This document shows, piece by piece, positions 1 to 5,799 of a DNA stretch of 13,255 nucleotides. Position 1 is the first letter of the stretch. Every line of letters starts with the position of its first letter. Location of the stretch: NCBI GenBank assembly GCA_945890905.1, contig CAMDDI010000077.1:1-13255 (forward strand). Reading direction: 5' to 3'. The notes under the pieces are model-generated. The model worked only from the letters and a program-made list of their open reading frames with translations. It was not told the DNA's origin and ran no database searches. Position numbers and translations under genes: made by a program. The DNA is from Bacteriovorax stolpii. GTDB lineage: Bacteria > Bdellovibrionota > Bacteriovoracia > Bacteriovoracales > Bacteriovoracaceae.

Positions 1-154
1 CCTGAACTTTCTTCGACAGAGTATCCAGCTCTCGGGTGAGATCAATAGACGCTTCATCCGAACTCTTGACCAATGGTGGAGTTGAACAACTCTGACTTAA
101 AAGAAGACCCCCAAGAAGGGGGCCCAGTGAGGATTTTAAAATTTTAGAAATCAA
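1..154 (-). CDS. Probable lipoprotein, N-terminal part (runs off left edge)
   Basis: An open frame on the - strand starts at a TTG (152-154) inside the last codons of the acyl-CoA dehydrogenase gene and stays open to the window edge (51 codons). The start is a basic, hydrophobic signal sequence: Lys4 and Lys7, a Leu/Gly-rich core at residues 10-19, then L-S-Q-S-Cys23. This fits the permissive lipoprotein signal-peptidase II pattern, although Gln at -2 is uncommon. After Cys23 comes a short Ser/Thr/Pro linker and then a charged, probably helical stretch (E-L-D-T-L-S-K-K-V). The protein is expected to be lipid-anchored in the periplasm; its function is not recognisable from this fragment. The 11-nt overlap with the gene upstream suggests co-transcription and translational coupling. 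No ATG is available in frame near this point, so the TTG start is inferred. A terminator-like hairpin lies within the signal-peptide codons (see 99-125). Confidence 0.6.
   Translation of the reverse strand, partial: MISKILKSSLGPLLGGLLLSQSCSTPPLVKSSDEASIDLTRELDTLSKKVQ
99..125 (-). terminator. Terminator-like GC hairpin inside the lipoprotein start
   Basis: Read on the - strand, GGGCCCCC, loop TTCTT and GGGGGTCT form an 8-bp stem (five C-G pairs plus G-C flanked by G-U wobbles), followed by TCTTTT. It begins about 18 nt after the acyl-CoA dehydrogenase stop, which is where a Rho-independent terminator would sit. However, the same bases encode the G-P-L-L-G-G part of a convincing lipoprotein signal peptide. 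It may act as a partial terminator or attenuator, or may be incidental to the codons. The U-tract is short and interrupted by a C. Confidence 0.35.
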
Positions 155-1916
155 TGATGTCGAATCCAAAGCCTTCCCTCTCACTCACATGCTTAGAGAT
201 TTTAGGAATAAGTTTGTCGTAGCTCGACTTTAGGCGCTTGTAGTTTCGTGTAAAATTTTGGCGACTATCGCGGCAGATAAGTTCGGTCATTAAAGATACA
301 TATTCTTTATCTTTTTCTGAAACATCTGCACGGTTCAAGATGGCGGTGGTACGTGATAGCACACACAGTTGGGCATAAAGCTCAATGGCCATATTAGCTA
401 TCCGCATTTGCGGTAGCTCGTTGCCGATGATGGTCTTACCATATTTCATAATGGTATTTTCAACGGCAATAGAGAAGTCTTTTAGACTTGAAGAGAAATG
501 ATGAGCTTGTGTTTCTAGGCTTGGGTGAACTTTCGTAAGAGTTTTAGTTCCTACCATCTTACCAATGCGGCTTTTAGCAAAGGTCGTAAGAATTCCCACT
601 GACTTAATTGGGTCATGCAGAACTTTAGAAACGTCAGCAATCTTACCCAACTCTTTTAAGTTATCCGAAGGACCTTTGATCCCTGAAAGAGCAGTAAAAA
701 TACGCAAGATCTCGTTAGTTCCTTCAAAAATCAAATTAATTCGGCAGTCACGCATGAGGCGCTCATAGGGATACTCTCTCATGTAAGCGTTACCTGCTGC
801 AATCTGAGTTGCTTTGTCGATGGTATCCCAAAGTTTTTCAGAACAATACACCTTGCATATTGCTGACTCGTGAGAGAACTCAGTCATCCCTTGAGTGATT
901 TTTCCTGTAGTCATGTAAACCATCGACTCAGCAGCGTAGATATTAGAGGCCATAGTGGCCAATTTTTCTTGGATCAATCCGAAGTTTGCGATGCTTTCAC
1001 CAAATTGCTTACGGGTATTGGCCTGGGCCGAAGCGAGTTTTAAAATCTGCTTCATTCCGCCCACAGAACCAGAGCCTAGTGAGAGACGACCCGTGTTTAG
1101 CACGTTCATGGCAATCTTAAACCCTTTTCCAGGTTCACCGATCATGTTCGAAGCAGGAACTACAACTTTATCAAAATAAACAGCTCGTGTTTCAGAAGCT
1201 CGAATTCCCATCTTGTCTTCTTTCTCTCCGAAAGAAACACCTTCGCGCTCTTTTTCCACGATAAAGCATGAAATCTTTTCGACAGTTTTCCCTTTATCAT
1301 CGTGTTCAGTTTTAGCAAAAACAGAATAGAATCCGGCCAGACCAGCGTTTGTGATCCAAAGTTTATTTCCCGTGATGGTGTAAGTGCCATCAGGATTTTT
1401 TACGGCCTTGGTTTTAATTGAATAAGCATCTGAACCTGAACCAGGCTCAGTTAAACAAAAAGCTGCGAACACTTCCCCACTTGCAAGTTTTGGGAGCCAA
1501 TGTTTTTTCTGTTCGTCATTTCCTTCGTTCACCAAAGCTTTAAAACCAATTGATTGGTGAGCACCTAAAGTGGTGGCAACAGCTCCATCGATTCCTGCAA
1601 CCTGTGAAAAGACACGGGCATAGAGAGTGGTATCAAGACCTAAACCACCCAACTCTTCTGGCACTCCGAGACCACAAAGTCCAAGACCGGCCAGGCCATC
1701 GAGTACTTCTTTCGGGATCTTAGCGTCGCGGTCAAACTTTTGAGAGTCAATATTTGTCTGAGCAAACTTGTCAATTGCGTCCACCATGGCCTTGGCCATT
1801 TCCACTTGGTTTTCAGAAAAATGGGGAAATGGAAAAACTTCTTCTTCTACCACTTCGCCATAAAACATGGCCGCAACGATGGAAGGAATCTCCCGAGAAT
1901 TTTCATTAGATGCCAT
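144..1916 (-). CDS. Long-chain acyl-CoA dehydrogenase (VLCAD/ACAD9-like)
   Basis: This FAD flavoenzyme catalyses the first step of fatty-acid beta-oxidation, the alpha,beta-desaturation of acyl-CoA, and passes electrons to electron-transfer flavoprotein. At 590 residues it has the size of the VLCAD/ACAD9 class (short- and medium-chain enzymes are about 380), with an extra helical C-terminal domain from about residue 420. Visible motifs: the acyl-CoA dehydrogenase signature C-L-T-E-P-G-S-G-S-D at 154-163; W-I-T-N at 187-190; the arginine-rich FAD-binding stretch around 300-306; and F-E-G-T-N-E-I-L-R at 397-405, where Glu398 aligns with the catalytic base. The second family signature (371-390) reads Q-I-A-A-G-N-A-Y instead of the usual Q-x-x-G-G-x-G, while the following E-x-P-x-E-R-x-x-R-D is intact. 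The ATG at 1914-1916 has an AAGG about 7 nt upstream and a TATAAT box about 35 nt upstream. Substrate chain length is inferred from subfamily resemblance only. Confidence 0.95.
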   Translation of the reverse strand: MASNENSREIPSIVAAMFYGEVVEEEVFPFPHFSENQVEMAKAMVDAIDKFAQTNIDSQKFDRDAKIPKEVLDGLAGLGLCGLGVPEELGGLGLDTTLYARVFSQVAGIDGAVATTLGAHQSIGFKALVNEGNDEQKKHWLPKLASGEVFAAFCLTEPGSGSDAYSIKTKAVKNPDGTYTITGNKLWITNAGLAGFYSVFAKTEHDDKGKTVEKISCFIVEKEREGVSFGEKEDKMGIRASETRAVYFDKVVVPASNMIGEPGKGFKIAMNVLNTGRLSLGSGSVGGMKQILKLASAQANTRKQFGESIANFGLIQEKLATMASNIYAAESMVYMTTGKITQGMTEFSHESAICKVYCSEKLWDTIDKATQIAAGNAYMREYPYERLMRDCRINLIFEGTNEILRIFTALSGIKGPSDNLKELGKIADVSKVLHDPIKSVGILTTFAKSRIGKMVGTKTLTKVHPSLETQAHHFSSSLKDFSIAVENTIMKYGKTIIGNELPQMRIANMAIELYAQLCVLSRTTAILNRADVSEKDKEYVSLMTELICRDSRQNFTRNYKRLKSSYDKLIPKISKHVSEREGFGFDIIDF

Positions 1917-1923
1917 ACAGAGA

Positions 1924-1928
1924 CCTTT
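1924..1928 (-). promoter_or_regulatory. Ribosome binding site of the acyl-CoA dehydrogenase
   Basis: The - strand reads AAAAAGGTC with the purine core ending 7 nt before the ATG at 1916. This supports the chosen start. Confidence 0.5.
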
Positions 1929-1956
1929 TTGCTGAGGGAATAATTCTCAATATTAT
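1929..1956 (+). promoter_or_regulatory. Possible promoter of the gsp operon, overlapping the divergent one
   Basis: TTGCTG (1929-1934), a 16-nt spacer and TATTAT (1951-1956) form a moderate sigma70-like match reading towards gspC. It shares most of its -10 with the divergent TATAAT. A second, weaker candidate is TTGCAC (2054-2059), 17 nt and GACAAT (2077-2082); that one would imply a gspC start downstream of 2050. Neither is strong. Confidence 0.3.
1936..1948. promoter_or_regulatory. Small palindrome in the divergent control region (possible operator)
   Basis: GGGAATAATTCTC is a near-perfect palindrome centred on A1942, with one G/T mismatch. It lies at the predicted start point of the acyl-CoA dehydrogenase transcript and between the candidate -35 and -10 of the gsp promoter. 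It could be a repressor site, but 13 bp is short enough to occur by chance in AT-rich DNA. Confidence 0.25.
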
Positions 1957-1980
1957 AGAGTCCAAGGGAAATCAAAGTAC
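1952..1980 (-). promoter_or_regulatory. Probable sigma70-type promoter of the acyl-CoA dehydrogenase
   Basis: A perfect TATAAT on the - strand (1952-1957) lies about 35 nt upstream of the ATG. The -35 is weak: TGTACT at 1976-1981 with an 18-nt spacer, or GTACTT at 1975-1980 with 17. The predicted transcript start is near 1945, giving a leader of roughly 30 nt. The weak -35 suggests help from an activator or control by a repressor. Confidence 0.5.
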
Positions 1981-2049
1981 AGAAAAAGTGAAGAAGCGAG
2001 TTCAGCAGGATTACCCGATCAATACGCTTCAATTTAATTCGGTCTCGAT

Positions 2050-3231
2050 ATGCTTGCACATCACATTAATTTTTATGACAATAAATTGATGATAAATAAA
2101 ATCAAAGACTTCCTCAAAACTAAGATGTCGCGTAAACCGACAAACGACCAGATCGATCAAGAAGAATCATCCCCTTCAATTAGTTCGCTCCAAAGAGTTG
2201 GGAATTTTTTTAGTGGTCTCACAAAACTGAATTTAAAAGGTATTAAACTTCCTGCACGTAATAAGTCTGTTGGCAGTGATGGTCCTCTTCTTTCTCCAAG
2301 TTTAAGTAAGGGAGTGGAGAATGTCTTAAGCCGCACTTCTCGGGAAACAATTCATCAAATTTCTTTAGTGGTTTTGGTTTGTGGAATCACTTACAGCTTA
2401 GGTAAAATTACCGCACTCGTTTTAAGAGGAACACCTACTCTTGATTCAGCTAAAAATTTCACCGTCTCTATTCCTCTAGACCGCGACTTTAATCCTGCCA
2501 CTCTCAATCAAGTGCGATCCATTAATATTTTCCGCACCAATACAGGCCTGGGTTCCAAGAAAAAAGTCGCCGACACAAAATGTGATGAAGCTCAGCAGGC
2601 CAGCTCTCTCCCGATTAAACTCATGAACACCATCGTGCTCCAAGATACTGTGAAATCCATGGCCTCAGTTCAAATTCGTGGTGACCGCGCTCTTCAAGAA
2701 GTCCGTGAAGGTGATCAGATTGATAACCTCGCCAAGATTTTTAAAATTACTCGCTTAGAAATCCTAGTGAAGAATTTAGAAAATGGTGTTTGCGAATCCA
2801 TCACTTCAGACAAGGCCCGTGAGACAAACTCGCCTATTATGGTGATGACCCCCGCCCAAGGAAAAGAATTTAAGGCCAATAAAAAAATTAACGGAATTGA
2901 TAATGTAGGTAACAAATTTGTTATCTCTAAAGTTTTGTTAGATGAAAAAATGAAAGATATCGGCTCACTTCTCACTCAAGTGCGTGCTGTAAAGATTCAA
3001 AACCCAGATGGAAGTATGTCATTTAAAATGACTGAGATGGATCCAGCTGGAATATTTCCCTATCTAGGATTGCAAGACGGTGACATCATCACCGCTATCG
3101 ACGGAAAACCAATTTATGACATGAATGAAGTCATGAGCAAATTTGCTGGAATAAAAAACTTGGACAAGCTCTCTTTAGGAGTTAAGCGCGAAGGCGCAGA
3201 TAACACTCAAGAGTACTCCATCAAGAAATAA
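2050..3231 (+). CDS. gspC: T2SS inner-membrane link protein GspC
   Basis: GspC joins the inner-membrane platform to the periplasmic N0 domain of the secretin GspD and helps select substrates. From the 2050 start (393 residues): a long polar, basic cytoplasmic segment (1-100), one membrane helix (about 103-125), a linker, the HR homology region (about 186-250, containing V-R-E-G-D), and a C-terminal PDZ domain (about 330-392; G-L-Q-D-G-D-I-I-T-A-I-D-G-K-P). Most GspC proteins have only a short cytoplasmic tail, so residues 1-100 are unusual. Cys178 and Cys248 bracket the HR region and could form a disulfide. The start is uncertain: ATG 2050 is the longest; ATG 2089 (or TTG 2086) and ATG 2125 are in frame and none has a clear Shine-Dalgarno. 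It is the first gene of the operon, 9 nt before gspD. Confidence 0.92.
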   Translation: MLAHHINFYDNKLMINKIKDFLKTKMSRKPTNDQIDQEESSPSISSLQRVGNFFSGLTKLNLKGIKLPARNKSVGSDGPLLSPSLSKGVENVLSRTSRETIHQISLVVLVCGITYSLGKITALVLRGTPTLDSAKNFTVSIPLDRDFNPATLNQVRSINIFRTNTGLGSKKKVADTKCDEAQQASSLPIKLMNTIVLQDTVKSMASVQIRGDRALQEVREGDQIDNLAKIFKITRLEILVKNLENGVCESITSDKARETNSPIMVMTPAQGKEFKANKKINGIDNVGNKFVISKVLLDEKMKDIGSLLTQVRAVKIQNPDGSMSFKMTEMDPAGIFPYLGLQDGDIITAIDGKPIYDMNEVMSKFAGIKNLDKLSLGVKREGADNTQEYSIKK

Positions 3232-3237
3232 GGGACG
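3230..3237 (+). promoter_or_regulatory. Ribosome binding site of gspD
   Basis: AAGGGACG overlaps the gspC stop codon and ends a few bases before the gspD ATG at 3241. This fixes the gspD start. Confidence 0.6.
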
Positions 3238-3240
3238 ATT

Positions 3241-5796
3241 ATGAAGTCACCAACGCCAAAGCGTTATGTAAGCGGTTTAGTTCTTGCCACACTAGTGTTG
3301 GCAAGCACTCCCGCTTTTGCGCAGTTTAATAAGTATCGCTCCCAAACCCGCTTCAATCCCAGCAACATAAAGCAAAAGCCCCCTACGCAAGATGCCTCTA
3401 TGGCGCAGCCTGAAACCAACATGATGTCTGCTGAAGATGCAGCGGCTGCTCTTAAAGATGCAGGAAACGTTGATAGTAATGCAGCTGCAGCAGCGGCCGA
3501 TGAAGTGGACGATTCAAATTCTGATGATAATGCATTTGCTAAAGATAATGACGATGAGGCCAACCAGGAAACTTTTGGAGACAGACCCTCCCCTGCTCTT
3601 AATGCTCAACCGAAAAATAATAAGTATGTGAACTTAAATCCTGAGACAGCTTTTGGTCCAGAGATTGTTCAAAGCTTTGACTTCCCTGATACCGACATCA
3701 TGGAGATCACTAAACACATGCAAAAATTGACGGGGATCAATTTAATTCTCGATAAAGATGTGAAAGGAAAAGTGTCCATCATTGCTCCCACTCCCATCAC
3801 TGTTGGGGACGCTTGGAAGGCATACCTTGCGGCACTCAACATGGCCGGTTACTCTCTGATTAAAACTGGTGCCTTTTATAAAGTGATCAACGCTCGTGAT
3901 ATCCGCTACACTCCTACAAAAATTTATACTGGTAACTATACTCCTGATACGGAGAACTACGTGATGAGAGTTATTTCTCTGAAACACGTCTCAGCTGCAG
4001 AGATTGCCCGAAACTTCCGCCCCTTTATGTCTCGATACGGGCGAATCATCGATATCAAGCAAACCAACACCATCATCATAGCTGATACAGGTTCAAACAT
4101 TAATCGACTCGCGAAGATGGTGAAGTTCCTCGATATCGCAGGCCATGAAGAGGCTTTGCAGATTGTAAAAGTGAAGAACTCTTCAGCTCAAGAGATTGCA
4201 AAACTTTTAGATAATATTCTTAAAGGTGGCTCTAACGGCGCAGCTGGAAGACCAGGGACGGCCACTCCAAGATTTACTGGCTCAAGTGGTGGAACAGAAT
4301 CAACCAGTTCAATTTCCCGCATTATTGCTGAGCCAAGAACAAACTCAATTATTGCCATGGCCAACTCTGAAGGTGCTAAGCAATTGAAAGATCTTATTTA
4401 TAAGCTGGATGTAAAACTTGTCTCATCAAGTTCAAACCGCGTTCACGTTTACTACTTAAACTATGGTGACTCTGAAGAGCTTTCAAAAACTCTTTCCAGC
4501 ATCGTAACTGGTGCAGTTGCTAAAGACGCAGGTGCTGCTGGTGGTGCTACAAGATTTAGCTCTTTTGCTGGACCAAGTGAAAACCCTATTTTCTCAGCTG
4601 AAGTCAAAATTACTTCTGATAAAAACAACAATGCCTTAGTGGTGACGGCCTCTCCTACAGATTGGCTCACTCTTAAAGACGTGATCGGACGCTTGGATAT
4701 TCCACGAGATCAAGTTTATGTGGAAGGATTGATTCTTGAAGCTAACGTGACAAAAATCAGAGGTCTTGGTGTGGAGTATGTAGGAGCTTACGGCGCAGGA
4801 AATGTGGCCCGAAGTGGATTTACAACTACTAACTCAGCGGCTGGTGGTCTACTGGGACTTCTTTCGAATGGAGTACCAACTTCAATGGGTGGATTTGTGG
4901 CAGGTATGGGGATTGGGCCAAGACGTGCTATAAATATTCCCAGTTCAACTGCAGGTGGTGCGGACCGATCAGTAAATCTCAATGCTGTAAACGTTTTGAT
5001 TAAGGCCATCGCTTCTCATCAAAGTACAAATATTCTCGCGACTCCGCAGATTCTTGCTCTAGATAATACTGAAGCCACTCTTGAAGTGGGTGATACTCAA
5101 CCGATTTCTACCGTGACTCAAAACGGGACATCTTCAATTGGTAATGCCGGTACTCAGGAAGCAAAACTTGCTATTAAAATTACTCCACAAATTAATAAAG
5201 TGACCCGCTTTGTGAAACTTAAAATCAATCAGAAGATTGATGACTTTAAAGATGGTGTGAATGCCACCACCGGTGCAAGAGCAACTACAGTTCGAACAGC
5301 TGTTACTGAAGTGATGGTGCGTGACCGTGATACCATTGCCATGGGGGGATTACTCCGGGACAAAGAAAGTGTGGAACTTAACAAAATTCCTTTGCTCGGT
5401 GATATTCCTGTACTTGGTTGGTTATTTAAAAACAAAAGTCGCAGTGTCACCAAAGTGAATTTGCTTTTCTTCCTGACTCCGCGCATACTTGCTCCGTATG
5501 CTAAAACAGCTTCGGCCAATACTAAAGAGATGCTTCATAAGCGCTCTCGGGCCATGAAAGGAATGTTTGATGCTGATGATCTCGATCCCAATAAAAAAGT
5601 TTCAGAAGATCTGGGTGCAAAACTTGACCGTCAAGTGGAAGGCCCACTTTATGATCTGGCAGATGCTGATCATTATAAAAACTTAAATGATGAAGCCGTA
5701 GGTCCTGATGAAGATGCTATTGAAGAGCAGCCTGCAACTCCAACAGAAGAATTTGATGTTCCTGATTATCAGAACATGAAAAAATCGGTGCAATAA
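3241..5796 (+). CDS. gspD: T2SS outer-membrane secretin GspD
   Basis: This is the channel through which folded substrates leave the periplasm; it forms a multimeric ring in the outer membrane. The 851-residue protein shows, in order: a Sec signal peptide with likely cleavage after P-A-F-A27; an acidic, Ala/Asp/Asn-rich spacer (28-137); N0 (about 138-220, start F-D-F-P-D-T-D-I); N1 (about 240-300); N2 (about 304-392); N3 (about 400-487), with Gly/Ser-rich loops in N2 and N3; and the secretin barrel (about 488-750). The barrel carries Q-V-Y-V-E-G-L-I-L-E at 491-500 and the hallmark I-P-L-L-G-D-I-P-V-L-G-W-L-F near 716-729. An acidic tail of about 100 residues (752-851) follows; some secretins use this region to bind a pilotin. 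Typical GspD is 650-700 residues, so the excess lies in the spacer and tail. There is no cysteine. It is followed 3 nt later by gspE. Confidence 0.97.
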   Translation: MKSPTPKRYVSGLVLATLVLASTPAFAQFNKYRSQTRFNPSNIKQKPPTQDASMAQPETNMMSAEDAAAALKDAGNVDSNAAAAAADEVDDSNSDDNAFAKDNDDEANQETFGDRPSPALNAQPKNNKYVNLNPETAFGPEIVQSFDFPDTDIMEITKHMQKLTGINLILDKDVKGKVSIIAPTPITVGDAWKAYLAALNMAGYSLIKTGAFYKVINARDIRYTPTKIYTGNYTPDTENYVMRVISLKHVSAAEIARNFRPFMSRYGRIIDIKQTNTIIIADTGSNINRLAKMVKFLDIAGHEEALQIVKVKNSSAQEIAKLLDNILKGGSNGAAGRPGTATPRFTGSSGGTESTSSISRIIAEPRTNSIIAMANSEGAKQLKDLIYKLDVKLVSSSSNRVHVYYLNYGDSEELSKTLSSIVTGAVAKDAGAAGGATRFSSFAGPSENPIFSAEVKITSDKNNNALVVTASPTDWLTLKDVIGRLDIPRDQVYVEGLILEANVTKIRGLGVEYVGAYGAGNVARSGFTTTNSAAGGLLGLLSNGVPTSMGGFVAGMGIGPRRAINIPSSTAGGADRSVNLNAVNVLIKAIASHQSTNILATPQILALDNTEATLEVGDTQPISTVTQNGTSSIGNAGTQEAKLAIKITPQINKVTRFVKLKINQKIDDFKDGVNATTGARATTVRTAVTEVMVRDRDTIAMGGLLRDKESVELNKIPLLGDIPVLGWLFKNKSRSVTKVNLLFFLTPRILAPYAKTASANTKEMLHKRSRAMKGMFDADDLDPNKKVSEDLGAKLDRQVEGPLYDLADADHYKNLNDEAVGPDEDAIEEQPATPTEEFDVPDYQNMKKSVQ

Positions 5797-5799
5797 AAG

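Noticed and set aside
3264..3563. Antisense open frame of 99 codons opposite the start of gspD
   Set aside because: Ala/Ser-rich composition mirrors the Ala/Asp-rich spacer of GspD on the other strand; no ribosome site or family resemblance.
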